A program made the translations under genes and the position numbers. A model generated the notes under the pieces. It was not told where the DNA came from, made no database searches, and saw only the letters and a program-made list of their open reading frames with translations. A stretch of 64,000 nucleotides of DNA. It comes from Streptomyces sp. MMG1533 (GTDB lineage Bacteria; Actinomycetota; Actinomycetes; Streptomycetales; Streptomycetaceae). Position 1 is the first letter of the stretch, and every line of letters begins with the position of its first letter. Below, piece after piece: positions 16,871 to 26,697 of this stretch. The stretch lies in assembly GCF_001279775.1 (NCBI RefSeq), contig NZ_LGDG01000226.1:14810-78809 (forward strand), in the 5' to 3' direction.

Positions 16871-19800
16871 TCACTTGCCCTTGGCTCGGGCGGCCTTGAG
16901 CCGCTTCTCGAAGTGGGCGTGCGCGGTGCGCATCTCCTCTTCGCGGTTGGCCTTGTAGAAGGGGGCGGTGTAGCCCTCGGGGGGCTCGGGGCGCTCCTTG
17001 TTCTGCCAGGCCTGGAACTGCTCGTAGTGTTCCTTGGTCTGGCCGTGGCCGTAGGTGTGGTGGCTCGCGGCCAGCTTGCGGCCCTTGGCATCGAAGTACA
17101 TCCCCGCGTCCCTCTGGGCCAAGATGTAGTAACGAGAGCGATAGATGGCAATCAGTTCCTCTGCGCTCATGCCCAGCCATACGGCGACCACGGCGTCCAG
17201 CTCGACGAGCGCGGCCCGCCGTTCATACTCGGTTCGCAGTGGAGTGCCGTACTCCCAGACCGACTTGAGGTGCCCGGCGAGCGGCGTGAGTCCGGGCCAA
17301 TCCACGGCCCAGTCCTCGTAGCCGGGCCAGGTCATGTCGTAGAGCTCAGTCCACAAAGGCGCGTAAGCCTCGGTAAGGCAGTTGAGGCGCAGGGTGCGCA
17401 GAAGGAGCGATCCAGCGAGCGGGTGCGCAGGATCTGCGTACGGCATCTTGTGAGCTTCGGCCACGCGGAGGTCCGAGCGGCTGGCGATCCGCAGGAGATA
17501 GTCCAACGGCAGGCCAGCCCACAAGCCTGAGTTGAGTGCAGTGGTGCGATTGTCAACCAGAGCCATTGAGTTGACAGCGTCGACGTGGGCCGGGCCCGGC
17601 GGAATCAGCGCTGCAAACAGGCTTCGCTCTGTGTCGAAAGGGATCATTCGTCGCCAGGTCAACCGGTAGAACTCCGTGTACGGGCGAAAAAGCCACAACC
17701 GCTGCCGAAGCAGTTCCCGTTGCTCATCGGTTGCGAGCTTCAGCTCTTCCTCCGCCAACGCGGTTCCGCGCTCCTCCCACTCCTTACCGGACAGCTCCCA
17801 TCCTGTCCCCAACCGGGAATGATCGAGCCAGCGGTCCTGCTCGGCTCTGTAGCTCTCGACAGTGCACGAGTCCGGCCGGACGTAGCTGGTGCGCGGCACA
17901 GCGTCAGCGGACAGCGAGGTCAGGTCCCAGTCTGTGTAATCATTCCGATTCCTGAGCGGAACGTTGGGCTGCTTCTCAAACGGCGTCGCGATTCCGAAGT
18001 GAGGCCCCTGCAAGACGACGTCCTCCAGTCTGCCCGGGGCCGTGGCATGCCACTGGATGAAGCCGTTCTCCTTGCCCATTTTTTCGTGGTACCCCGCGCT
18101 GATTCGCGGGTCATGCATGCCCACACGATCATTCACCGCGGCCAAGGCAGCTATTGCGTCCTGTTCGGCCGCGGTCACAGGGTAAAGCAATGCTGCCTGA
18201 CGCACCGGCCCGCCTTCATCGCCGGACAGGCGACGCCACTGCAACAACAGCTCCTCATTGACCCTCACCAGGCGCGCGCTATGAGGTCGTACGTCCCACT
18301 CTCCGTCCTGCTTGATGCCCGGCAACTCCCCGTTCCCATTGTGTACCAGGGAGGCCACGAGTACAGCTGGCGTGAACAGCCAACTGATGTGCGGGAAATC
18401 AATCCGCTTGGGCCTGCCATACACATTAACCGAGAATTGCCGGGTTTCCTTGATCTCCGGAAACACATGCAGCTGGTTCCAGAAATGGGCGTGGAACCGC
18501 AGTCGCTCATAGGCTGCTTCTCGGAGCCTTCCCTCCCGCGCCCCTCCGAAGTGCGAGTCCGGGTGGATCAGACCTGCCAGGCCAGCCCCGCCAAGGTTAT
18601 TCCACGCCCGGCACATGAACGCTCGATACAGGTCCGGCTGCGTCCCGGTGAGTAGAGGATAGGTAACCGGCGAACCAAGGACTTGCTGTAGCCCCACATT
18701 TGAGGACAACTCACGGAGGAAAAACTCCAGTGCCCCCGGACGCGCCAGTACTCCGGTCTTGCGCTCACGCCATGCCGTCACTCCCGGCTTTTCCGCCAGC
18801 ATGAACCACGGCTCCAGCTCGGCAAGGACAACATCCTCTGCCCACCGCGGCCGAACCCAAGGCGGATTCCCCACCTGAAGATCAAACCCCCCGCTTACCC
18901 CCCGAAACACATGCGCAAAGTGCAGCTCCCAGTGGAAGAACCCGTGCCCGTCCTCCGCCTTTATGTCCTTCTCGGTCGTACCGGCGATGTCCTCCACCGT
19001 GTGAAGCCACGGGAACCGCAATCGCAGGTTGAACGCGTGGTCCATGCCCAGCGCGACATGCATGTCCCGCTCGAAGTCCTCCAGAATCGGCAACGCCTCA
19101 TCAACAGGGAGGTCATCGAGACCGTCCAGGAAGGACCCGTCCGCATCCTTCGTGCCGAGGGTCAGCTCAAGGAAGTCCAGCCAGTCCTCGAACGTCTTCA
19201 GGGGAATGACCTCGCGCCAAGGATCCTCACCGATCTGCGCCTCGCGACCACCCCGCCCCCCGGCCAGCGAGGCCTTGGTCCGCAGCCCCTTCTCGCCGTC
19301 GGCGACAAGCCCGGCGTCCCCCAACTCCCCCTGCTCACCGGCAGGATCGTCGAACAGCCCCGCGGCCCGCCAGACGAGATCACCCGGCGCGGGCCCCGAA
19401 GCCTCTGCCGGAACGGACGAGTCGACCCCACCGTCACCCCCGGCCAGCAGCTCCGCCAGATCCTCCCCACGGACCACACCCCCGCCGGCCGCATAGTCCG
19501 CGCTCGTACCGTCCAGCTCGGCCACCTTGTCCAACGGCCAGAACCACAGCGCACACCACGCGTCCATCACGGTCTTCAGCCGCCAGTAGGGCGTACCGAG
19601 CGCGGTCAGATCATCCAGCACCTTCCGCCGGGCATCCATGTCCACCTCGGCCGACGGCGTCAACCAGTCCGCGCCCCACACATCGATCCGCCGGGACACC
19701 TTCCGCTCGGACAGCTCAAGCCGCTTGGCGACGAGGCTCCACAGGAACTCCGCCCGCCGCGCGACCCGCTGGAGCCGCCACAGCTCGGTCTTCTCCCGAG

Positions 19801-22426
19801 CCTTGGCCCACCGGTCGTACCGCTTCTGCCGCTGTTCCTTCCCCTCGCCCTCCTTCTCCTCGAAGGGCTTGTATGCCTTCGGCGCGCGCAGAACCCCCTT
19901 GCGCCACCGCCCGAGCGCCTTCGCCTCTTCCTCGGCGAGCTTCTTGGCCTCCGCCTCACCCGCGACCGCGCCCCACCCCACCGCGGGCAACAGGAAGTGA
20001 TGCACAGCCCCCTCGGGCAACTCCCCTTCCCGGAAGGGAAGTTCACGCGGCGGCAACGGAGCGGACTTCGCCAGCCACCCACCCCCCGGCAGGTCACCGG
20101 CGCCGTACACCTTCCGCCCCGCCCCGATGAGCGAGTTCCCGCGCCGCAGATGGAGCCCGAACCACGGAGCCTGCATCCCGGGATGCATGGTGTTGAGCCA
20201 CAGCGAGACCTCCGCCAGCTCCACCGCCGTCGCGTTCAGGTCGACGCCGTACGCGTTGTGCAGCGCGATGTACGCCTTCACCTTCTGCAGCTCGATCTGC
20301 CGCAGCTCGGTGTCGACCCGCCCGCCCAACTCGACCTCGCGGCGCCGCAGATACTCCTCGGCCACCTGGTCGATGGCCTCGTTCAGGAACGCGCCCGAAC
20401 CCAGCGCGGGCTCGCAGATCTTCCACTCCAGCAGCTCCCGCGCCGGCGTGGTCGTACCACCCTGGTCGAGCCGATGCCTCAGCGCCAGCTCGACCGTGAC
20501 CGCCGTCAGGCTCTTCGGCGTGTAGTACGACGCGGACGTCTGCCGGTCGCGCCCCGCGAGGCGGTACACGAACGAGCCCTCCGGGTGCACCACCCGCTGC
20601 GACAGGCCCGTCTCCTCGTCCACCCGCTGGACGAACACGTCGTCCGGGTAGTCCTGCACCTTCGACGCCGGAATCATCCAGCTGCCGCCGGACGGGTCCC
20701 CGCCCTTGGCGACCTCGTACAGGTCCTCCTCGGCGATGAATCCGGTGTAGGACATCAACCCTTCGTATACCGCGCCGAGTTGGTTGATGCCGAGCTGCGC
20801 GTACGAGATGAAGCCGCCGCGCTCCCGCCCCTTGCCCTTGGTGAGCATGAGGCGGCGCAGTACCCGGTGCAGGGTGGCGTTGCGCAGGCTGGTGTCCAGG
20901 AACTCGGGTTTCTCCGAGCCGACGCCGTCCTCGCCCTCGCCCTCGTACAACGGGTTGTCCAGCCGTCGGCCGATCAGCCGGATCGCCTCTTCCTTGAACA
21001 GCTCGGACCGCAGCGGCTCGAACCGCAGCCCGGCGCTCGCGCTCAGCGCGGCCGCACGCCGAACCCGCCCCGCCTCGCGGACCCGCTCGTCGTGCTCGGC
21101 CTGCGTGATGTCACCTGCGGCCAGCAGGTCGGCCGCCTCTGCCTCCGCCGCGCTCGCCTCCCGGTCGGCGGCCTCGGCGGCCAGGTCCTCGGGCTCGCTG
21201 CCGTACCGGCGGTGCCCCTTCTCGACCATGCGGAAAAGCAGTTCGAGGGAGTCGTAGAGGTGGGTGCCCCGCCGGGACTTCTCGCCGATCAGGTCGCGTA
21301 CGACGAGGTCTCCGAGGCGCTGGAGGCCGTACCCCTGCGCGTACTCCGGATAGTCCGACGGCAGGATGCCCAGCGTCGGCTGTGCCTCCGCGTACAGCAG
21401 GAACAGGATCCGATACAGGTAGCGCAGTGACTCCCGGCTCAACTGCTTGGCGAGGCGCGCCGGGTCGTCCAACTGGTCCGGGGTGACGCCCTGCTCGCGC
21501 AGGCGCTCCAGCACCTCGTTGGCGATCCACTCGACCGACAGCCGCAGGCCTTCCCGCAGCTCCGTCGAGACCCCGACCGCGTGCTTGCCCGACTTGTCGA
21601 CAAAGTCGGCGAGCGGTGCCGTACCGCCCTCCTCGGGGACGCGCATCGCGTCTGCGCTGAACAGGGCGGTGATGGTGTCGAGTTCGCCGCCGCTCCGGTC
21701 GTCGCGGCGGTTGAGGGCGGTGTCGAGGCTGACGGCGAGGTAGCGGCCCTCGTGCCAGGCCATGCGGTCCGCCAGGACCAGGACACCGCCGACGAGCAGC
21801 AGGACGTACCGCGAGGGCTGGTCGCACTCGAAGAGGAAGTCGGTGATCGCCTTGCCGTCCGTCAGGCGGGCCGAGCCCTCCAGGGCGACCGGGTGGAGGA
21901 GGGCCCCGGGGCCGTCCGGGTCGAGGGCCGCGTCCGGCTGAGTCGTCCAGCCGCAGGCGACGGCCGTGACGAGGCCGGGCTCGTGGTGGAGGACGTCGAC
22001 GGCGTACTCGTGGCCGGACCGGTGCACGGTCACCGTCTGTTCGTGCGCCTCGCCGAAGCCGAGCGCGCGCAGGGTGGTGAGGTGGAGATCGGTGAGGCGC
22101 TTCCCCCAGTCCGCCGGAGTGGGGCGCTCCGGGTCCGCGGCGGCCTCCGCGTCCTGCGCGAAGGCCGCGCGACCGGCGAAGTACGGGCCGTGCAGGGCGC
22201 GCAGCCCTTCGCGCGGGGTGCGGGCGCGCGGCGGCACGGTGTCCGGGTCGGCGCCCTGCCGCTTGGCCTCGGCGACCGCGTCCGCGTACCGGCGGCGTTC
22301 CTCCTCCTCGGCCGCCGCCCAGCGGGCCAGCAGGCCGTCCTTGGCCTTGAGGTCCTTGGGGAGGATCTCGGCCAGATAGTGGGCGGAGAGGTAGTCGCCG
22401 TGGTTGACCAGCGAGTCGTACGTCAT
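16871..22426 (-). CDS. Giant Eco57I-type adenine DNA methyltransferase (DrmMI/PglX-like)
   Basis: An 1851-aa product. The SAM-binding motif I (EPALGSGAFLNEA) is near residue 674 and the catalytic NPPW (GNPPWVRP) near 1185, which marks gamma-class N6-adenine methylases of the Eco57I/PglX group. About 500 residues separate the two motifs, an unusually large insertion holding charged coiled regions. The N-terminal 600 residues are helical, and the C-terminal about 600 would hold target recognition. Homologues in DISARM class 1 (DrmMI) and BREX (PglX) mark host DNA; they are generally shorter. The bases coding for the recognition part (about 17400-18850) are visibly poorer in GC. ATG at 22426, 3 bp after the SNF2 stop codon: one operon with helicase and kinase. 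Confidence 0.88.
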   Translation of the reverse strand: MTYDSLVNHGDYLSAHYLAEILPKDLKAKDGLLARWAAAEEEERRRYADAVAEAKRQGADPDTVPPRARTPREGLRALHGPYFAGRAAFAQDAEAAADPERPTPADWGKRLTDLHLTTLRALGFGEAHEQTVTVHRSGHEYAVDVLHHEPGLVTAVACGWTTQPDAALDPDGPGALLHPVALEGSARLTDGKAITDFLFECDQPSRYVLLLVGGVLVLADRMAWHEGRYLAVSLDTALNRRDDRSGGELDTITALFSADAMRVPEEGGTAPLADFVDKSGKHAVGVSTELREGLRLSVEWIANEVLERLREQGVTPDQLDDPARLAKQLSRESLRYLYRILFLLYAEAQPTLGILPSDYPEYAQGYGLQRLGDLVVRDLIGEKSRRGTHLYDSLELLFRMVEKGHRRYGSEPEDLAAEAADREASAAEAEAADLLAAGDITQAEHDERVREAGRVRRAAALSASAGLRFEPLRSELFKEEAIRLIGRRLDNPLYEGEGEDGVGSEKPEFLDTSLRNATLHRVLRRLMLTKGKGRERGGFISYAQLGINQLGAVYEGLMSYTGFIAEEDLYEVAKGGDPSGGSWMIPASKVQDYPDDVFVQRVDEETGLSQRVVHPEGSFVYRLAGRDRQTSASYYTPKSLTAVTVELALRHRLDQGGTTTPARELLEWKICEPALGSGAFLNEAIDQVAEEYLRRREVELGGRVDTELRQIELQKVKAYIALHNAYGVDLNATAVELAEVSLWLNTMHPGMQAPWFGLHLRRGNSLIGAGRKVYGAGDLPGGGWLAKSAPLPPRELPFREGELPEGAVHHFLLPAVGWGAVAGEAEAKKLAEEEAKALGRWRKGVLRAPKAYKPFEEKEGEGKEQRQKRYDRWAKAREKTELWRLQRVARRAEFLWSLVAKRLELSERKVSRRIDVWGADWLTPSAEVDMDARRKVLDDLTALGTPYWRLKTVMDAWCALWFWPLDKVAELDGTSADYAAGGGVVRGEDLAELLAGGDGGVDSSVPAEASGPAPGDLVWRAAGLFDDPAGEQGELGDAGLVADGEKGLRTKASLAGGRGGREAQIGEDPWREVIPLKTFEDWLDFLELTLGTKDADGSFLDGLDDLPVDEALPILEDFERDMHVALGMDHAFNLRLRFPWLHTVEDIAGTTEKDIKAEDGHGFFHWELHFAHVFRGVSGGFDLQVGNPPWVRPRWAEDVVLAELEPWFMLAEKPGVTAWRERKTGVLARPGALEFFLRELSSNVGLQQVLGSPVTYPLLTGTQPDLYRAFMCRAWNNLGGAGLAGLIHPDSHFGGAREGRLREAAYERLRFHAHFWNQLHVFPEIKETRQFSVNVYGRPKRIDFPHISWLFTPAVLVASLVHNGNGELPGIKQDGEWDVRPHSARLVRVNEELLLQWRRLSGDEGGPVRQAALLYPVTAAEQDAIAALAAVNDRVGMHDPRISAGYHEKMGKENGFIQWHATAPGRLEDVVLQGPHFGIATPFEKQPNVPLRNRNDYTDWDLTSLSADAVPRTSYVRPDSCTVESYRAEQDRWLDHSRLGTGWELSGKEWEERGTALAEEELKLATDEQRELLRQRLWLFRPYTEFYRLTWRRMIPFDTERSLFAALIPPGPAHVDAVNSMALVDNRTTALNSGLWAGLPLDYLLRIASRSDLRVAEAHKMPYADPAHPLAGSLLLRTLRLNCLTEAYAPLWTELYDMTWPGYEDWAVDWPGLTPLAGHLKSVWEYGTPLRTEYERRAALVELDAVVAVWLGMSAEELIAIYRSRYYILAQRDAGMYFDAKGRKLAASHHTYGHGQTKEHYEQFQAWQNKERPEPPEGYTAPFYKANREEEMRTAHAHFEKRLKAARAKGK

Positions 22427-22429
22427 CTC

Positions 22430-25402
22430 TCAGCTCTCCGCCGGGTCGTCATCGGTGGTCTCGGTGGACGCGGGCCTGTCCAGGACGGCCAGGACACGCA
22501 GCAGGGGGCGGCCGGTCGTCTGCAACTGGTCGAGGAGGTGGGCCTGTTCGTCGGCCGTCTCCTCGATCTGGCGTCGACGGCGGCTCGTCCGCTCGGGCAG
22601 CAGGGAGTCCTGACGCCACTGCGCGAGCTGCTTGCGGTACTTGGCGAGCGGCTCGCTGATCTGGTCGGCCCACTCTTCCTTCGTACGCTCAAGGTGGTCG
22701 CGTGCTGCCGAAACGGCGGCCGGGACAAGGGACTTGAGATGGTCGATGTCGCGTGGGCCGCCGGTGACCGCCAGGCGCGGGCCGACCCGGGCGGCTTCCA
22801 GGGCCTCGGACATGGAGGCGACGGCCGGGGTGCCGGGCAGGCCCGAGACGGCCATCCACTTCACGACCGTGGGGCGGCCGAGGGCGTTGGAGTAGATGCC
22901 CTGGATGAGGAAGGTCGGGTCGGTGACGTGCGGGGAGGTGATGACCGGCGCCTCCTGGCGGCCGAACTGCACGAGCACCTTGTCGGTCAGCCACTCCGCC
23001 ACCGGGTGGATGTCGGTGAGGAAGGAGACGTTCGGCCACATCGTGTCCGTGGCCTCGCGGGCGTCGACGAGCTTGCGCTCGGCGAGGGCGCGGTCGAAGG
23101 TCACGAGCATCCGCTCGGCCACGCCCTGCTCCTTGAGGTAGGAGGGCGGGAGGGCCTTGAGCCGGTGCAGGAGGTCGGGTGCCTTGGCGGGAGACAGGGA
23201 GAGGTAGCCGCCGCCCTTGGGGTCCTCGCCCCGGGACAGGCCGATCAGGTCCTCGGCCCGTTCCTCGTACAGGTCGGCGAGGGCCGCCTCGACGAAGGCG
23301 GCCGTGTCGCCCTCGAAGAGGCTCGGGACCTCGGCGCGCGGCGGGAGTTCCTGCTCGGTGATGCTGTCGACCTGACCGAAGAGGTCGGCGAGCATGCCGT
23401 CGTCCGCGGCGGGGGCCGAGTCGAGGAACTCCTCGACGGTTTTGCCCTCGACCAGTTCGCGGATCAGCCGGCGCTCCTCCTCCTCCGCTCGGTAGTAGCC
23501 GGTCACTGCCTCGGCCGTGCCGTCCAGCTTGTGGGCCTCCTCCTCGCGCCTGAGCAGCTTCTCGGCGACCGTGCGGTCGTCCTTGGCGCCGGGCGTGGCG
23601 GAGTTGAGGATCAGGGCGCGGAACTGGGGCTGGTGGCGCTGTCCGTAGCGGTCGATGCGGCCGTTGCGCTGCTCGATACGGATCAGCGACCACGGGATGT
23701 CGTAGTGGATCAGGTGGTGGCACTGGCGGTGCAGGTTGACACCCTCGGAGGCGACGTCGCCGGTGAAGAGGAGTCGGACCGGGTTCTCGGCCAGGCCGAA
23801 ATCGCCGAGGACCTTCTGCTGTTCCTCGTCGCTGAGGCCGCCGTGCATGACACGGACGGCCTTCGAGCTGCCGTCTGCGGCGGTGGGGAACCCGAGCCGT
23901 GGCGGCACGACCTGCGCGAGCCACTTGAGGGTGGGCACGCGCTCGGAGAAGACGACGGCCCGGGTACTGCTGCGCGGGCCCACGCCGATCTGCTTCAACT
24001 GCTCGACGAGCACGTCGAGTTTGGCCGAGTCACCGGGGGCGCTGCCGTCCCCCATGGAGTCGGTGATCGCGCGCAGGCGGGCGACGGCCTCCTGTTCCCG
24101 GTCGATGGCCCGGTCGTGCTTCCTGCCGTCCTTCGCTGCCCTGCCCACACGGTCGGAGAGGCTCTGGGCGCGGGCGGCGAGTGTTTCGGCCAGGGCCCGG
24201 TGCGAGGACAGAAAGGACTTCAGGAGGTTGTAGGCGAACAGCGGGTCGGTGCTGACGGACTGCCGGTCCTGGTCGGCCGAGCCGAACTCCGTGCCGGTCG
24301 GCTTGGCCGGCAGCCAGTGCTCGGTCAGCTCGGCGAAGATCCGTTCCTCGGCTTCGTTTGCCGCACAGTGCAGAGAGACGGTGGGGCCGCGGTCGGCCCA
24401 CTCGGTTCCCATCTGGTCGCGGACCTCGGGGCTGATCTTCGTACGCCTGATGAAGAGGTGACCGAGGTCCTCTTCGGGGTCGTAGTGGTTCGGGTCGGCG
24501 ATGGCCGCCGGGTCGAGAAGCGAGACGAGATCGGCGAAGGACTGCTTGTCGCCGTTGTGGGGGGTGGCGCTGGCCAGTAGCAGGGCGTCGGTGCGTGGGG
24601 CGAGGATCTCGGCGAGGGCGCGGCGCTGGCTGCCGGGGTTGATGAGGTTGTGGGACTCGTCGATGACGACGGCGTCCCACTGGATGCGCTCCAGGTGGTG
24701 GCGGTACTGGCCGATGTTCTTGAGCGTGTCGACCGAGATGATCACGCGCTTGTAGTGCGTGAACGGGTTGCGGCCGGCCGGGATCTCGCGCTGGATGCGC
24801 TGGATGCCGAGCGAGTCCAGGCGGACGAGCGGGATGGAGAAGCGGGTCCACAGCTCGTGCTGGAACTGCTCCAGGACACTCTGCGGCGTGACGACGAGGA
24901 TCCGCTCGCCTCGGCCGCGGCGGATCAGTTCGGCGAGGGTGAGGCCGATCTCCAGCGTCTTGCCGAGGCCGACGACGTCCGCGATGAGGATGCGGGGCCG
25001 CAGGTTGCGCATGGAGAGCGCGAGCTCGGCAGGGCGCTGCTGGTACGTGAGCGGATCCAGGAGGAAACGGTCCGCGAGGGCCAGGCCGCGCTCGGACTGC
25101 GGGAGTGGCGTCTTGCGCAGGACGGCTTCGAGGAAGAGGCGGCTGCTGCGGAAGTAGGAGGAGGTGTCCGGGACGAGGCGGGTGTTCTCCGGCTCCAGGA
25201 GTTCGACGTCGTCGATCTTGGTGAAGAACACCGCCTCTTCGTCACGTACGAATTCCGACACCCCGACGGCTTCGATCTTGTCGCCGTCGTAGTCGGTCCG
25301 CGTGGCGTTCCTGACCAGCCACTCCTCGTCGCGCACCCAGATCTGTGCGCCCGGCGGATAGCGGGTCTCCCCCTGCTCTGGCACCCGGCGTTCCTCCGTC
25401 AT
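22430..25402 (-). CDS. SNF2/Rad54-type helicase (DrmD-like)
   Basis: About 990 aa from the ATG at 25402 (MTEERRVPEQ). The upstream open frame overlaps the kinase gene and is not coding. The N-terminus has an SH3-like stretch (GAQIWVRDEEWLV). SF2 motifs: ADVVGLGKTLEIG at about 141-153 (Val where most SNF2 proteins have Glu before the second Gly), IDESHNL, SATPHNG, and the C-terminal lobe FTGDVASEGVNLHR ... QRNGRIDRYGQ. These are the marks of the DISARM DrmD/HepA type, which moves along double-stranded DNA. No nuclease domain seen. It lies 59 bp after the kinase gene and 3 bp before the methylase. The Shine-Dalgarno site at 25402 is weak. Confidence 0.9.
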   Translation of the reverse strand: MTEERRVPEQGETRYPPGAQIWVRDEEWLVRNATRTDYDGDKIEAVGVSEFVRDEEAVFFTKIDDVELLEPENTRLVPDTSSYFRSSRLFLEAVLRKTPLPQSERGLALADRFLLDPLTYQQRPAELALSMRNLRPRILIADVVGLGKTLEIGLTLAELIRRGRGERILVVTPQSVLEQFQHELWTRFSIPLVRLDSLGIQRIQREIPAGRNPFTHYKRVIISVDTLKNIGQYRHHLERIQWDAVVIDESHNLINPGSQRRALAEILAPRTDALLLASATPHNGDKQSFADLVSLLDPAAIADPNHYDPEEDLGHLFIRRTKISPEVRDQMGTEWADRGPTVSLHCAANEAEERIFAELTEHWLPAKPTGTEFGSADQDRQSVSTDPLFAYNLLKSFLSSHRALAETLAARAQSLSDRVGRAAKDGRKHDRAIDREQEAVARLRAITDSMGDGSAPGDSAKLDVLVEQLKQIGVGPRSSTRAVVFSERVPTLKWLAQVVPPRLGFPTAADGSSKAVRVMHGGLSDEEQQKVLGDFGLAENPVRLLFTGDVASEGVNLHRQCHHLIHYDIPWSLIRIEQRNGRIDRYGQRHQPQFRALILNSATPGAKDDRTVAEKLLRREEEAHKLDGTAEAVTGYYRAEEEERRLIRELVEGKTVEEFLDSAPAADDGMLADLFGQVDSITEQELPPRAEVPSLFEGDTAAFVEAALADLYEERAEDLIGLSRGEDPKGGGYLSLSPAKAPDLLHRLKALPPSYLKEQGVAERMLVTFDRALAERKLVDAREATDTMWPNVSFLTDIHPVAEWLTDKVLVQFGRQEAPVITSPHVTDPTFLIQGIYSNALGRPTVVKWMAVSGLPGTPAVASMSEALEAARVGPRLAVTGGPRDIDHLKSLVPAAVSAARDHLERTKEEWADQISEPLAKYRKQLAQWRQDSLLPERTSRRRRQIEETADEQAHLLDQLQTTGRPLLRVLAVLDRPASTETTDDDPAES

Positions 25403-25461
25403 CAGGGATGAAATATGCCGGCAAAGTCTTTCACGGGGTCGAGGCCACGGGGAGCGCGGTG

Positions 25462-26586
25462 TCAGAAACGGGCGTCGCGGGCGTAGGCGGCGCGGAGACG
25501 CTCGGCGATCTGCAAGGGGGCGGAGAGGCGGGCGAGGGAGTCGCGGGGGCGGGAGTGCGAGGCGGCGGGTTCGGGCTCGGCGTCCTCGGGCCGGGCGTCC
25601 TCGGGCTCTGGTTCCCGGTCGGCAGGGACGTCCTCGTCCTCCTGTGCGGCGGGGTCGGCGACGGCCGGGTCGTAGGGCTCGTGCTCGAGCTGTGCAGGCA
25701 GGTCGGGGAGCGGCGCGGCCGGGGTGCGGTCGGTGAGGCTGCGCTTTGCCTGGGCCGGGGTCAGCCCGCAGCTGCGGATGACCTGGACCAGCCGCTCCGT
25801 GACGTCTTCCAGCGCGGGGCGCGCCTCGGGATCGTACGCGAGCATCGCCTCGATCACCGGGCCCAGCTCGGGCGGAAGGCCGGAGAGGTCGGGCGACGTG
25901 GCCACGTCCTCGATCCGGAGGGCGACGGCCTGCCAGGTGGGCCCCGTGTAGGGGTAGTGGCCGGTGGCCGCGTACAGCAGGGCGGCGCCGAGGGCGTAGA
26001 CGTCCGCGGCCGGGGACAGCTGGTGCTCGCCGCGCGCCTGCTCGGGCGGCATGCACAGCACGGAGCCGACCACGAAGCCGGTGGCCGTCAGCATGGAGCG
26101 GCGCTCCGCGAGCACGGCCAGCCCGAAGTCGATCAGCTTGGGCCCGTACTCGGCGAGGAGGATGTTCTGCGGCTTGAGGTCGCGGTGCAGCAGACCTGCC
26201 TCGTGGACGGTGTGCAGGCCTTCGGCGAGCAGCGCGCCGAGGCTGGCGGTCTCGGCGAGGGGCAGCGGGCCGTGCTCGGTGATGAACGTACGAAGATCGG
26301 GACCGGCGACGTACTCGACCGCGAGCCAAGGTTGTTCGGCGTACGCGTCGGCGGCGACGAAGGCCGCGACGAACGGGCCGTAGACCGTCTTGAGGCTGTC
26401 CACTTCCAGGACGAAGCGCGCCCTGGTGTCCTCGTCGAGCACCGAGGCCCTGATCACCTTCACGGCGACCTGGAGACCTGCGGCCGATTCGCCGAGATAG
26501 ACCTGGCCCATCCCGCCGACACCGATACGGCCCCGCAGCGTGTACCCGCCGATGACCGCCGGGTCGTCGTCCTGCAGTGGTTCCAC
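25462..26586 (-). CDS. Hanks-type serine/threonine protein kinase, cytosolic
   Basis: A 374-aa kinase with all core motifs: P-loop GVGGMGQV (22-29), catalytic Lys43 in VAVKVI, HRDLKPQN (134-141), DFG (153-155) and the MPPEQARG substrate loop. The catalytic domain ends near residue 270. An acidic, Pro/Glu-rich linker and a short basic tail follow. There is no membrane segment or PASTA repeat, unlike PknB, and it lacks the large extensions of PglW. GTG at 26586 behind GGGGGAGG. It is the first gene of the kinase-SNF2-methylase run and is divergent from mcrB. Kinases beside a methylase and helicase recall Pgl/BREX type 2; an immune signalling role is inferred. Confidence 0.9.
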   Translation of the reverse strand: MEPLQDDDPAVIGGYTLRGRIGVGGMGQVYLGESAAGLQVAVKVIRASVLDEDTRARFVLEVDSLKTVYGPFVAAFVAADAYAEQPWLAVEYVAGPDLRTFITEHGPLPLAETASLGALLAEGLHTVHEAGLLHRDLKPQNILLAEYGPKLIDFGLAVLAERRSMLTATGFVVGSVLCMPPEQARGEHQLSPAADVYALGAALLYAATGHYPYTGPTWQAVALRIEDVATSPDLSGLPPELGPVIEAMLAYDPEARPALEDVTERLVQVIRSCGLTPAQAKRSLTDRTPAAPLPDLPAQLEHEPYDPAVADPAAQEDEDVPADREPEPEDARPEDAEPEPAASHSRPRDSLARLSAPLQIAERLRAAYARDARF

Positions 26587-26697
26587 GGGCCGTCGGCCTC
26601 CCCCTTGTCAAGTTCTGCGCTCGCGTCACGCCTCATCGGGCAGTCTAGTGAGCTGCGTCCTCTCGTATCCGTCGCGTGTCCTGTCTGGAGTCCGCCG

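Noticed and set aside
18911..21430. Plus-strand open frame of 839 codons
   Set aside because: Antisense to the methylase gene, Arg/Pro-rich, no domain.
25403..26629. N-terminal extension of the SNF2 gene to about 1400 residues
   Set aside because: The extra part overlaps the kinase gene in another frame and is Arg/Gly-rich filler; the kinase has all catalytic motifs.
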